This document shows positions 25,317-34,629 of a DNA stretch of 64,000 nt, piece by piece. Each line of letters starts with the position of its first letter. Positions within the stretch are counted from its first letter, which is position 1. The notes under the pieces were generated by a model. The model did not search any database, was not told where the DNA came from, and saw nothing but the letters and a program-made list of their open reading frames with translations. The stretch comes from Lentibacter algarum (GTDB lineage Bacteria; Pseudomonadota; Alphaproteobacteria; Rhodobacterales; Rhodobacteraceae), in the NCBI RefSeq assembly GCF_018860975.1, contig NZ_JAHKQI010000008.1, positions 839,603-903,602 of the forward strand, written 5' to 3'. The position numbers were made by a program, and so were the translations under genes.

Positions 25317-27119
25317 ATGTTTCAGTCATTTGAAAACCGCGCCGATGCGTCTCAAGGGGCAGCACGCCTGACGCGCCTGCGTGAGCAGCTTCAAAAAGAA
25401 GGCCTCGCTGGCTTTCTCATCCCCCGCGCTGACGTGCATCAAGGCGAGTATTGTGCCCCGCATGACGAGCGTTTGTCTTGGCTCACAGGGTTTACCGGCT
25501 CGGCTGGTTTTTGTGCAGCGCTCACTCATGGGGCTGGTGTTTTCATCGACGGGCGCTACCGCACGCAAGTCAAGGAGCAGGTTGATACAGCAGCATTCAC
25601 GCCTGTGCCTTGGCCTGAAGTGCAACTCAAGGACTGGCTCAAGCAAGAACTTCCCGAAGGTGGCGTAATCGGGTTTGATGCCTGGCTGCACGTTGCGCAA
25701 GAAATAGAAACACTTGAAGCCGAGTTGGGCAGCATGGGGTTTGTCTTCCGCCCAACGGCTAATCTGGTTGACCAAATATGGCAGGATCAACCCGCGCCTC
25801 CAGCTGGTATGATCGAGCCCTACCCCGAGGCCCTTGCGGGTGAGAGCCATGCATCAAAGCGCACGCGCCTTAGCACCGAGCTACGCGCCAAAGGGCAATC
25901 AGCCGCGGTGATCACTCTGCCCGACAGCATAGCGTGGTTGCTCAACATTCGTGGCTCCGACATTCCGCGCAATCCGGTTCCTCACGCTTTCGCGATCTTG
26001 TTTGATACCGGCCAAGTGTCGTTGTTTGTCGACAGTGCAAAAATCAGTGATGAGCTGCGTCTGCATCTGGGTAGCGACATCAACATTCGCCCGCCCTCAG
26101 CCCTTTTGCCGACGCTGCATTCCCTACGAGGTGCCGTGCGGGTTGATCGCTCCTCTGCTCCTCTTCGCATTGCCCTTGAGCTTAACGAAGCACAGGCAAC
26201 AATTACTTGGGAGGAAGACCCCTGCATTCTTCCAAAAGCGCGCAAAACCAAGGCCGAGATCGCTGGAACTCAGCAAGCACATCTGCGTGACGGTGCTGCC
26301 ATGGTCGAGTTTCTCACTTGGCTCGATGCGCAAGCCCCTGACACAATTACAGAAATTGACGTTGTCACCGCACTTGAGGCATTCCGGAGTGCAGGCAGCG
26401 ACTTGCTCGACATCAGCTTTGAAACCATCGCCGGAACCGGGCCGCATGGGGCGATCATGCACTACCGTGTCACGGAAGAAAGCAACGCCACGCTCAAAAA
26501 CGGTGAGATCATCGTGATCGACAGCGGCGGTCAGTATATCGACGGCACGACCGACATCACCCGCACAGTGCCCATTGGCCAGGTTGGCGATGCACAGAAA
26601 GCGGCTTTCACGCGTGTGCTGCAAGGTATGATCGCGATATCGCGGTTGCGCTTTCCCAAGGGGCTCGCGGGCCGAGACCTTGACGCCATCGCACGCTATC
26701 CGCTCTGGCTCGCCGGGCTTGATTTCAACCACGGCACAGGCCACGGCGTCGGGGTTTATCTCTGTGTCCACGAAGGGCCACAGCGGCTGTCGCGTGTCAG
26801 CCACACCCCACTTGAAGCCGGTATGATTTTGTCAAATGAGCCTGGATACTATCGTGAAGGGGCCTTTGGCATCCGCATCGAAAACCTGATAGTCGTGCAA
26901 GAGGCTTCGCAGCTTGACGGGGCCGATGCGCGTGACATGAACGAATTTTTGACGCTCACTTATGTTCCGATTGATCGCCGGCTGATTGACGTTGAACTGC
27001 TCAGCAAAGGCGAGCGTGAATGGCTCGACAGCTATCACGCCACCTGCCGCCTTAAACTTGATTCTCGCCTATCAGAAGCGGCGCGCTTATGGCATCATGC
27101 CGCGACAGAACCGCTCTGA
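25317..27119 (+). CDS. Xaa-Pro aminopeptidase (M24B)
   Basis: 600 residues, cytoplasmic. It removes N-terminal residues preceding proline. Three regions are visible: two creatinase-like N-terminal domains (LTGFTGSAGF near residue 60) and the pita-bread catalytic domain. Metal ligands appear in VIDSGGQY, DGTTDITRT, the HGTGHGVG motif, NEPGYY and GIRIEN. This is the long aminopeptidase P type found in eukaryotes and many alphaproteobacteria. CAGGGGGA precedes ATG 25317. The 259-bp gap after cobT holds no convincing gene, only a small hairpin (TTTCCA with TGGAAA) at 25257-25279. Confidence 0.93.
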   Translation: MFQSFENRADASQGAARLTRLREQLQKEGLAGFLIPRADVHQGEYCAPHDERLSWLTGFTGSAGFCAALTHGAGVFIDGRYRTQVKEQVDTAAFTPVPWPEVQLKDWLKQELPEGGVIGFDAWLHVAQEIETLEAELGSMGFVFRPTANLVDQIWQDQPAPPAGMIEPYPEALAGESHASKRTRLSTELRAKGQSAAVITLPDSIAWLLNIRGSDIPRNPVPHAFAILFDTGQVSLFVDSAKISDELRLHLGSDINIRPPSALLPTLHSLRGAVRVDRSSAPLRIALELNEAQATITWEEDPCILPKARKTKAEIAGTQQAHLRDGAAMVEFLTWLDAQAPDTITEIDVVTALEAFRSAGSDLLDISFETIAGTGPHGAIMHYRVTEESNATLKNGEIIVIDSGGQYIDGTTDITRTVPIGQVGDAQKAAFTRVLQGMIAISRLRFPKGLAGRDLDAIARYPLWLAGLDFNHGTGHGVGVYLCVHEGPQRLSRVSHTPLEAGMILSNEPGYYREGAFGIRIENLIVVQEASQLDGADARDMNEFLTLTYVPIDRRLIDVELLSKGEREWLDSYHATCRLKLDSRLSEAARLWHHAATEPL

Positions 27120-27175
27120 CATATCCTTGTAACAATCTATGCTATGATTACGCAAAGCGAGGCGAAGGGAACGAC

Positions 27176-27520
27176 ATGACTGAAAACATTACAATCACCG
27201 AGGCAACAGGAACTTGGGTTGTCCGCGCTGGCGGCGCCGTTTTGGGCGAAAGCAAAGCCGCGCTTGAGTTGACCGAAGGCCGCTATCCAGCGGTCGTTTA
27301 CTTCCCGCGCGCTGACATCGCTATGGCCTTTCTCGACGAGAGTGACCACAGCAGCCACTGCCCCCACAAAGGCGATGCGCGTTACTTTTCTATTGTCACA
27401 AAGTCAAAGACGATCGAGAACGCGGCATGGAGCTACGAAGCCCCTTTTCCGGCTGTGGACATGATCAAAGATCACTTGGCATTTTATGCCTCTGACGACG
27501 TCACTGTCGAGCGCGTTTAG
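27176..27520 (+). CDS. DUF427-family protein
   Basis: 114 residues, soluble. Clear DUF427 motifs: VVYFPRADIAMAFL, then the SSHCPHKGDARYFSI core with its conserved Cys and His, and the WSYEAPFP strand near the end. The family fold is a small beta barrel of unknown function. ATG 27176 is preceded by AAGGGA; the in-frame extension to 27089 would overlap the aminopeptidase gene. Its stop touches the stop of the convergent ClC gene with no gap. Confidence 0.88.
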   Translation: MTENITITEATGTWVVRAGGAVLGESKAALELTEGRYPAVVYFPRADIAMAFLDESDHSSHCPHKGDARYFSIVTKSKTIENAAWSYEAPFPAVDMIKDHLAFYASDDVTVERV

Positions 27521-29200
27521 CTAGCTGTGTTCTTCTGCTGCCGTGTCTGCCAAGGCGCGGTTGTAGGCTTTCAGTGCATCAACATGCAGCAACGCTCCCC
27601 AAAGTTCGGGCGGCGCGTCTTCACCTGACAGGCTGACAACCGGCAAAAAGCTCGCCCCCGAGCGCTCGAACAGTGGCATCGCAACTTCTAGCGTGCTGTT
27701 GCCATCAACATAGGCGCCGTCTTCTACCATCTGCCACAGCCTGTCTTCATCCGGACAGCCAGCCTCGCCCTTTTGGCGCATCAGGCTGGCGACACCGAAC
27801 ATTGCCAGCAAGTAGGCCTGTGGGCCAGCCGCAAGGTGCACATTGCGGCGCTCAAGCTGGGTAAGAAAGAACGAGCGATCAACAAGTTTCGAGCCAAGCG
27901 CCGTCGACATGCTGACAGCGACCATCACAGCGATCGCGGTTTGCCAGTCACCTGTCAGTTCAAAAACGATCAGCGTTGTCGAGATCGGCGCACCAAGCAC
28001 TGCCGCCGCGACCGCCCCCATGCCTGCGAGCGCATAAAGCGTGTGTTCACCCGAAACTTCGGGGAAGATGCTTGTCGCGATCAATCCGAAGGCCAACCCT
28101 GTGAGCGCGCCGACCATCAACGAGGGCGAGAACACCCCGCCGCCCATGCGCCCCGCCATGGTAATGCTGACTGCAATCACCTTGAGTACCGCAAAAACGA
28201 CGGCCTCCCAGAGGAGCAACTCACCAGTCAAAGCCGCCGACGTCGTCTCATATCCAACGCCGATGATATGCGGAAAGAACACAGCAATGCCGCCAAGTAA
28301 AAGCCCTGTCAAAGCGGGCCTCAGCCAGCGTGGAATACTGAACTTGGCTTGGATATGGCTGGCAATATCCTCTCCGATAAATATTGCCCGCATGAGTGCA
28401 GCCGCGACAACGCCACAGAGCAGCCCGAGGATCAGATAGGCCGGAAGCTCGATGTAAAACGCCAGTTCTGACGCCACAGGCAGGCTGAACTCGGTGACAT
28501 TGCCAAACTCGAGGCGGCTAATAATCGTTCCCGACACCGAGGCGATGACAATTGGCGCAAAGGCGTGCACAGCAAAGTGACGCAGCACAACTTCAAGCGC
28601 AAACAAAGCTCCGGCAATCGGCGCGTTGAACGACGCTGAAACAGCCGCTGCGACGGCACAGCCGAGCAAGTCACGCCCGGTGATACCGTCAGCGTGCATT
28701 TTGTCGTTCACCCAGCTTGAGATAACCCCCGCCAAATGAACGACAGGACCTTCACGCCCCGAAGAGCCACCCGTGCCCAGAGTGATCAGAGAGGCCAGAG
28801 CCGAGGCAATGCCCGCCCGCTTCTCCACGCGGCCATTTGACAGCGCCGCTCCCTCTATCACATCCGCAACAGTGCGCACCCGCCCGTCAGGCGTAAAACG
28901 GTGCAATATCAGCCCGACAGCAAGCCCGCCAATCGCCGGAATAAGCACGATCCAGAACCACGGCAGCGTGCTGGCAAAACTGTGCAGCGTGCTCACATCG
29001 TCGGTGCCGTAAAGATAGCCCTGCAGCAAGTTTACACCCTTGCGAAACAGTAATGCAGCAAAGCCCGCCGCGATGCCAATGACCAGCGCGATAAACCAGA
29101 ACTGAATCTGGCTTGGTCCACGCTCTCGCAACACCTTGAATGCCTTGACCACCTCAGCGAGGCCTTCGCGGACCTTGTTCTTAAGAAAAACCGATGCCAT
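27521..29200 (-). CDS. ClC-family chloride channel/transporter with CBS-like tail
   Basis: 559 residues, about ten or more membrane helices. The anion-site motifs are GREGP with gating Glu E150 and GGGVFSPSLMVG. The first selectivity motif GSGIP is not recognisable; RTVADVIEGA occupies that region. At the site of the internal proton Glu the sequence is FALEVVL: E203 aligns with E202 of E. coli ClC, and V204 with its E203. A CBS-like segment follows the membrane part. The unusual internal site means exchanger and channel cannot be told apart by sequence. ATG 29200; divergent from the oxidase gene. Confidence 0.9.
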   Translation of the reverse strand: MASVFLKNKVREGLAEVVKAFKVLRERGPSQIQFWFIALVIGIAAGFAALLFRKGVNLLQGYLYGTDDVSTLHSFASTLPWFWIVLIPAIGGLAVGLILHRFTPDGRVRTVADVIEGAALSNGRVEKRAGIASALASLITLGTGGSSGREGPVVHLAGVISSWVNDKMHADGITGRDLLGCAVAAAVSASFNAPIAGALFALEVVLRHFAVHAFAPIVIASVSGTIISRLEFGNVTEFSLPVASELAFYIELPAYLILGLLCGVVAAALMRAIFIGEDIASHIQAKFSIPRWLRPALTGLLLGGIAVFFPHIIGVGYETTSAALTGELLLWEAVVFAVLKVIAVSITMAGRMGGGVFSPSLMVGALTGLAFGLIATSIFPEVSGEHTLYALAGMGAVAAAVLGAPISTTLIVFELTGDWQTAIAVMVAVSMSTALGSKLVDRSFFLTQLERRNVHLAAGPQAYLLAMFGVASLMRQKGEAGCPDEDRLWQMVEDGAYVDGNSTLEVAMPLFERSGASFLPVVSLSGEDAPPELWGALLHVDALKAYNRALADTAAEEHS

Positions 29201-29418
29201 CGCGTTCTATCACCCTGATATTTGGCATTTTAATCAAATTCTATCGAGCTCACCTTTCCCAAATGACTCAATTTGCCTAACCTTAAGCAGTTGTCAGCTT
29301 TTGTCACGCACGGGCATTGGCTTTCAACCCATGCTGCGCCTGAACTGGCGCGAATTCTGGCGCCACCGCGAAGGCGGCTTGGGGCCAGAACCAGATTGGA
29401 AATGTAAGGTGGAACTTA

Positions 29419-30795
29419 ATGAGTATCGAACACGCTGTCGAAAAGCTACAGGTGCTGCTCGGTGCGCGCTTGAGCCTGAATAACTCTGATCTTGAGCTCC
29501 ATGGCCGCTCCGAAACCTACCATGCCCCCGCCAACCCCGATGCAGTCGCCTTTCCACGCAACACCGAGGAAGTTTCAGCCTTGGTCAAGATCTGCGCCGA
29601 CGAGCATTGCCCTGTCATAGGCTTCGGTGTTGGCACCTCTCTTGAGGGGCAAACCCAAGCGCCGCTTGGCGGTATCAGCGTCGACTTTCGTGAGATGAAA
29701 GCAATCCGGACACTGCGTCAGGAAGATATGGATGCAACCGTCGAGCCGGGCCTGACGCGCGAAGAGCTGAACGATGAGTTGCGCGCCACCGGGCTTTTCT
29801 TCCCCGTTGATCCGGGCGCCAACGCGACATTGGGAGGCATGGCCGCGACCCGTGCATCAGGCACAACCGCCGTGCGCTACGGCACCATGCGCGACAACGT
29901 TCTCGGGCTGGAAGTGGTGCTGGCCGACGGGCGTATCATCCGCACCGGCACTCGGGCGCGCAAGTCTGCGGCGGGTTATGATCTCACAGCACTTATGATA
30001 GGGTCCGAAGGCACGCTGGGGCTGATCACCGCGCTCGACCTGAAGCTGCAAGGCCAGCCCGAAGCTGTCACGGCCGCGATCTGTGCTTTCGAGAGTATAG
30101 ATGCCGCCGTCAGTTGCGTGATCGAGACCATACAGCTTGGCCTCTCAATGGCGCGGATCGAGTTTGTCGACACCGCCTCGGTTGCCGCGTTCAACAAGCA
30201 ATCAAAGGCCGGAATGCCCGAAATGCCGCATCTTCTGCTTGAGTTCCACGGCACCGAGACAGGGGTTTCCGAGATGGCAGCGGTCTTTGGTGATATCGCC
30301 GCCGATCATGGTGGTCTGGGCTTTGAGTGGGCCACAAAGCGCGAAGACCGCGATGCGCTCTGGCACATGCGTCACAACGCGTTTTATGCCATCAAACAAT
30401 CGCGCCCGGGCTGCCTGTCGATCGTCACGGACATCTGCGTGCCTATCTCGCGGCTGGCTGACGCAGTGAACGAAACCATCGCCGATCTCGCAGCCTCCGG
30501 CCTTAGTGGGCCCATCCTCGGTCATGTTGGCGACGGGAACTTTCATGCCATCCTTCTGGTTGATCCTGACAGCCCGCAAGAGCTGAACTCCGCGAAGCTT
30601 GCCAGCGAACGCATGGTCAAACGCGCTCTCGCGATGGGCGGCACCGCCACAGGCGAGCACGGCATCGGAATAGGCAAACTGCCCTTTATGACGGCAGAGC
30701 ATGGCGATGGCTGGGAGGTGATGGGCGACATCAAAAAAGCGCTTGATCCGCTCAACATCATGAACCCGGGCAAGCTGGTTCCGCCTTCAAACTAG
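29419..30795 (+). CDS. FAD-linked oxidase, D-lactate dehydrogenase/GlcD-like
   Basis: 458 residues. The PCMH FAD domain is N-terminal (GFGVGTSLEGQ near residue 74, then VDPGANATLGGMAATRASGT), followed by the FAD-oxidase C domain with GHVGDGNFHA and GEHGIGIGKLPFM. This is the cytochrome-linked D-lactate dehydrogenase or D-2-hydroxyacid oxidase family; the substrate cannot be fixed. No glcE or glcF partner is beside it, favouring single-subunit D-lactate dehydrogenase. AAGGTGG precedes ATG 29419. The 218-bp region shared with the divergent ClC gene contains no other gene. Confidence 0.9.
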   Translation: MSIEHAVEKLQVLLGARLSLNNSDLELHGRSETYHAPANPDAVAFPRNTEEVSALVKICADEHCPVIGFGVGTSLEGQTQAPLGGISVDFREMKAIRTLRQEDMDATVEPGLTREELNDELRATGLFFPVDPGANATLGGMAATRASGTTAVRYGTMRDNVLGLEVVLADGRIIRTGTRARKSAAGYDLTALMIGSEGTLGLITALDLKLQGQPEAVTAAICAFESIDAAVSCVIETIQLGLSMARIEFVDTASVAAFNKQSKAGMPEMPHLLLEFHGTETGVSEMAAVFGDIAADHGGLGFEWATKREDRDALWHMRHNAFYAIKQSRPGCLSIVTDICVPISRLADAVNETIADLAASGLSGPILGHVGDGNFHAILLVDPDSPQELNSAKLASERMVKRALAMGGTATGEHGIGIGKLPFMTAEHGDGWEVMGDIKKALDPLNIMNPGKLVPPSN

Positions 30796-30817
30796 GCTGC
30801 CAAAGCAGGCTGCCAAA

Positions 30818-32464
30818 CTATAGCAAAGCCTTGGCCGCGGCGCGCGCCTCATCGGTGATAGTGTCGCCCGAAATCATCCGCGCGACTTCATCGACTCGTT
30901 CATCGGCATTCAGTGCCGCTACCGTCGACAGCGTTACACCTTTGGTAACGGCCTTCGAAACCCGCCAGTGGTGAGCGCCCAAAGCTGCAACCTGCGGTGA
31001 GTGGGTCACGACAAGCACCTGCCCATCTGCACCGAGCGCCTTGAGGCGGCGACCCACGGCATCAGCCGTAGCGCCCCCAACGCCGCGGTCGATCTCGTCA
31101 AAGATCATCGTCACGTTGGACGCCTCATTGGTTAGGCACACTTTCAGCGCCAGCAGAAAGCGGCTCAACTCGCCCCCGGAAGCGATTTTTGCCAAGGGGC
31201 CAGAAGGCGCACCGGGGTTGGTGGCGACAGTGAAGCTGACAGCATCGGCCCCCTCCGGCCCCGCATCGGCCTCGGTGATCTCGGTGGTAAAGATGGCCCG
31301 TTCCATCTTCAATGGCGCGAGTTCTTTCATCACGGCCTGGTCAAGTTTCGCTGCCGCTTTGCGCCGCGCGGCGCTCAACTTTTCAGCTGCGGTTTGGTAA
31401 CTCGTGTCAGCCAATTGAGCCGCTTTCTCCAAATCGGCCAGTTCGGCATCCGAGCCATCAATCAGTGTCAGTCGCCGCGAGAGTTCGCGCGTGAACTCGC
31501 TCAGCTCATCTGGCAGGACATCATGCTTGCGGGCCATAGCACGGATAGCAAAAAGCCTTTCTTCACAAGCCTCTAGATCAGACGAGCTAAAAGACAGAAC
31601 ACTCAAAGCTTGTTCGATAGCATCAGCCGCCAGCGCCAACTCGTGACTGGCGCGCTCAAGTGCTGCGATCGGTTGCACCATGAGCTCGGCAGGTTCGCCG
31701 CCAATGCTCTCAAGCCAACGGAGCGCCTCATGCGCGGTGCCTTCAGCGCCTTTTTCCGAGCGCAGAGACTGTTGTGCACGAGCAATATCGGCACCAACCT
31801 TTTCAGCCGCCTGCATGCGGCGACGGTCTTTGTCGAGCGCTTCATCCTCGCCGGTTTGAGGGTTCAACTCTTCGAGCTCGGCAACCGCGTGGCGCAGAAA
31901 CTCTTCCTCCTCACGCGCGGCGGCAATGCGCACTTCTGCTGCGCGCTTCGCTTCAAAGGCTGCACTGCGGGCCCGCCAAAGCTTGCGCAGTTCAGTCAGC
32001 TTTGGCGCCAAGCCAGCGTAATCATCAAGCAAATCGCGGTGCCCTCGGGGGTTCAACAAGCCACGATCGTCGTGCTGGCCATGTAATTCGACCAAGTGCT
32101 CCGACAACTGCCGCAACAGCTCTCCCGAGGCGCGCCTGCTGTTCACAAACGCTGTTTTGCGGCCTTCTTTGGTGTTGATACGGCGCAGGATCAGCTCATC
32201 ATCGTCCGGCAATCCGGCTTCAAGCAGCAAAGCACGCACCGCATGCCCTTGCGGCACGTCAAACACCGCTGTTACCTCGCCCTGTTCGGCACCGCTGCGC
32301 ACAAGCTCCGCCCGCCCGCGCCAGCCAAGAACAAACCCGAGTGAATCAAGCAAGATCGACTTGCCAGCACCGGTTTCGCCAGTGAGCACGTTCAAGCCCG
32401 CTTCAAACTCAAGTTCGAGATGGTCAATCAACAGGATGTCGCGGATATCAAGGTGGCGCAGCAT
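30818..32464 (-). CDS. recN: DNA repair protein RecN
   Basis: 548 residues. SMC-like ATPase acting in double-strand-break repair. Walker A is GETGAGKSI near residue 30; long coiled-coil arms follow (about residues 155-370), with a QHDDRGLLNPRGH motif near residue 135; the C-terminal ATPase half has LSRFLLALK and MIFDEIDRGVGGATADAVG. Length is normal. It sits 41 bp downstream of bamD on the same strand and ends the large minus-strand cluster. Confidence 0.96.
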   Translation of the reverse strand: MLRHLDIRDILLIDHLELEFEAGLNVLTGETGAGKSILLDSLGFVLGWRGRAELVRSGAEQGEVTAVFDVPQGHAVRALLLEAGLPDDDELILRRINTKEGRKTAFVNSRRASGELLRQLSEHLVELHGQHDDRGLLNPRGHRDLLDDYAGLAPKLTELRKLWRARSAAFEAKRAAEVRIAAAREEEEFLRHAVAELEELNPQTGEDEALDKDRRRMQAAEKVGADIARAQQSLRSEKGAEGTAHEALRWLESIGGEPAELMVQPIAALERASHELALAADAIEQALSVLSFSSSDLEACEERLFAIRAMARKHDVLPDELSEFTRELSRRLTLIDGSDAELADLEKAAQLADTSYQTAAEKLSAARRKAAAKLDQAVMKELAPLKMERAIFTTEITEADAGPEGADAVSFTVATNPGAPSGPLAKIASGGELSRFLLALKVCLTNEASNVTMIFDEIDRGVGGATADAVGRRLKALGADGQVLVVTHSPQVAALGAHHWRVSKAVTKGVTLSTVAALNADERVDEVARMISGDTITDEARAAAKALL

Positions 32465-32505
32465 GTGTTACTCCCCCACTCGCAAACGCGGCGGCAAAGT
32501 GCTCA

Positions 32506-33354
32506 TCAGAGCCACTTGCCCTTGATGGTCTGACGATAGGCTGCGGCCAGCCAGTTGCCTTTAAAGAGCTTCGGCTCAAGGCCGCGTCCTGTCAGCAAAC
32601 TATAGCTTTCTTCGTACCATTCAGAGCCGCGGAAGTTGTGGCCCAATACTGCAGCCGCGGTCTGCGCCTCTTTGTTCAGACCAAGCGACAAGTACGCTTC
32701 GACAAGCCGGTGCAAAGCCTCGGCGGTGTGCGTGGTCGTTTGAAAGTCTTCCACAACAACGCGAAAACGGTTGATCGACGCGGCGAAATGATCGCGCTTA
32801 AGGTAATACCGCCCGATCTCCATTTCCTTGCCTGCGAGATGGTCAAAAGCAAGGTCGAACTTGAGCACAGAAGAGCGTGCGTATTCGCTGTCAGGGTAGC
32901 TTTCGATCACTTGTCGCAGGCTTTGCAATGCCTGAAATGTCAGGCCTTGGTCGCGGCCCACATCGTCAATCTGGTCATAATAGCTGAGCGCCAGCAAATA
33001 CTGTGCATAGGCGGCGTCTTCATCAGTTGGGTAAAAGTCGATGTAGCGCTGCGCCGAGGCGCGTGAATTCTCGTAGTCTTTGTCTTTATGGTGAGCAAAG
33101 GCCTGCATAATAAGCGCGCGCTTGGCCCAGCTTGAATAAGGGTATAGCCGCTCGACTTCACCGAAATAGCGCGCACCCTCTTCATAACGACGCTTGTCCA
33201 TTTCAAACTCGGCGCGCTCAAAGATTTGCTCGGCCGAAAATTCCTCAAGCGGGATATCGCCACGACGAACCTTGTCAGCGTTGCTGCAAGCAGACACAAA
33301 GATGGCGATCAAAAGAAAGCCGAAAACTCTCGTAAGAGATACTCCGCTTTTCAT
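32506..33354 (-). CDS. bamD: Outer membrane assembly lipoprotein BamD
   Basis: 282 residues. A lipoprotein of the BAM complex that inserts beta-barrel proteins in the outer membrane. The signal peptide ends in the lipobox VSAC (lipidated Cys 23). TPR-like helical repeats follow (YEEGARYFGEVERLYPYSSW, then FYPTDEDAAYAQYLLALSYY). Length is typical of alphaproteobacterial ComL/BamD. It lies between lpxC and recN, so three envelope or repair functions may share transcription from upstream. Confidence 0.95.
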   Translation of the reverse strand: MKSGVSLTRVFGFLLIAIFVSACSNADKVRRGDIPLEEFSAEQIFERAEFEMDKRRYEEGARYFGEVERLYPYSSWAKRALIMQAFAHHKDKDYENSRASAQRYIDFYPTDEDAAYAQYLLALSYYDQIDDVGRDQGLTFQALQSLRQVIESYPDSEYARSSVLKFDLAFDHLAGKEMEIGRYYLKRDHFAASINRFRVVVEDFQTTTHTAEALHRLVEAYLSLGLNKEAQTAAAVLGHNFRGSEWYEESYSLLTGRGLEPKLFKGNWLAAAYRQTIKGKWL

Positions 33355-33511
33355 GCTCTCAATCCCACCCTGTTCAATAAGTCATTCATGGCTTTACAGA
33401 GCAACTCCTAGCATAGAAATTTGCAAGGCAAAACGCCTGAATCGCTCGTTTGTATCTGATTTGATAACGCCCCTGCGCGGTGCATGCAATTGCTTGTGCT
33501 CAAACCGTTGT

Positions 33512-34432
33512 TCAGGCGACTTCGGGCAGCTCGCCAAGGTGCACGCCAGCGCCCGGAAGGCGTGCGGCAATCCCGGGAGTGCAGCGCACAAAACAATAAG
33601 CGCCTTCGGTGTCAAACAGCTCGCGCAGCAAGGCGTTTGTCATGGCGTGGCCAGCGCGTGAGCCAGTGTAGATGCCCAGAATTGGGGCACCCGCGAGGGC
33701 AAGATCACCCAGAGCATCAAGCATCTTGTGACGCACGGCTTCGTCTTCATGGCGCAAGCCGCCCGGGCTGAGCACTTTGTCGCCCTCAACCACAACCGCG
33801 TTCTCAAGTGTGCCACCTAGGGCAAGCCCCTGCTCGCGCATTGCATCAACATCGGACTGACGGCAAAAAGTGCGGCTGTCGCAAAGCTCGCGCACGAAAG
33901 AGCCATTGGCCATGTTCAGCGTTTTGTGCTGGCGGCCGATCGCCTCGTCGGTAAAATCAATGCTGAAGTCGATCTTCATCTCGTCAGCAGGGCTCAGGCG
34001 CGCCCATGCATCGCCGCGCTTCACGCTGACTTCGCGCAAAATCTTCAAAGCCCAGATAGGCTCTTCAAGTTTGCGCAGGCCGGTTTCAAGAATTTTACGC
34101 ACAAACGGCTCGGCGCTGCCATCAAGAATTGGCACTTCAGGGCCGTCGATCTCGACCAAAGCATTATGAATGCCACAGCCGGCAAGCGCCGCCATGATGT
34201 GCTCGATGGTCGAAACAGATACGCCGCTGGCGTTGAGAATTTTTGTGCAAAGCTGGGTCTGCTCGACAGCATCCCAACGTGCGGGCACAACGGCATCGCC
34301 CAAAGCGATATCAACCCGCAGGAATTTAACCCCGTGCCCAGCAGGTGCCGGCTTGATCACAAGCGTCGCCGGCTTGCCTGAATGCAGGCCAGTGCCGGTA
34401 AAGCTAATTGAGGTTTTGATCGTATTTTGCAA
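33512..34432 (-). CDS. lpxC: UDP-3-O-acyl-N-acetylglucosamine deacetylase
   Basis: 306 residues. Zinc deacetylase of the committed step of lipid A synthesis. Motifs: TGTGLHSGKP near residue 12, STIEHIMAAL with the first zinc His, SRTFCRQSD, RHKMLDALGD with the other zinc ligands His and Asp, and the catalytic His in SRAGHAMTN. The start is TTG 34432: it gives the family's usual N-terminus and no ATG is in frame close by. It lies 197 bp past the ftsZ stop, with a terminator in between. Confidence 0.96.
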   Translation of the reverse strand: MQNTIKTSISFTGTGLHSGKPATLVIKPAPAGHGVKFLRVDIALGDAVVPARWDAVEQTQLCTKILNASGVSVSTIEHIMAALAGCGIHNALVEIDGPEVPILDGSAEPFVRKILETGLRKLEEPIWALKILREVSVKRGDAWARLSPADEMKIDFSIDFTDEAIGRQHKTLNMANGSFVRELCDSRTFCRQSDVDAMREQGLALGGTLENAVVVEGDKVLSPGGLRHEDEAVRHKMLDALGDLALAGAPILGIYTGSRAGHAMTNALLRELFDTEGAYCFVRCTPGIAARLPGAGVHLGELPEVA

Positions 34433-34573
34433 GGTGCTCTGTCCGAGTTGTCTCGTGTTGTAGCCTATGTAGGTGATGAGCGTCTCGGTCTCAATTCACT
34501 CTTTGTAACCAGATGAAACATGAGTGTAACATCTCGGCAGAACCTCGCCCCCCAAATCTCAACCCATTGGTTT

Positions 34574-34609
34574 AAAACAATAAAGCCGCCTCACGAGGAG
34601 ACGGCTTTA
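34574..34609 (-). terminator. Rho-independent terminator of ftsZ
   Basis: On the minus strand the stem AAAGCCG (reading from 34608) pairs with CGGCTTT, with three further pairs inside a CTCG-containing loop, then TTGTTTT. It starts about 20 bases after the ftsZ stop, separating ftsZ from lpxC. Confidence 0.75.
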
Positions 34610-34629
34610 CGCTGGTAATGTGATCAGGC

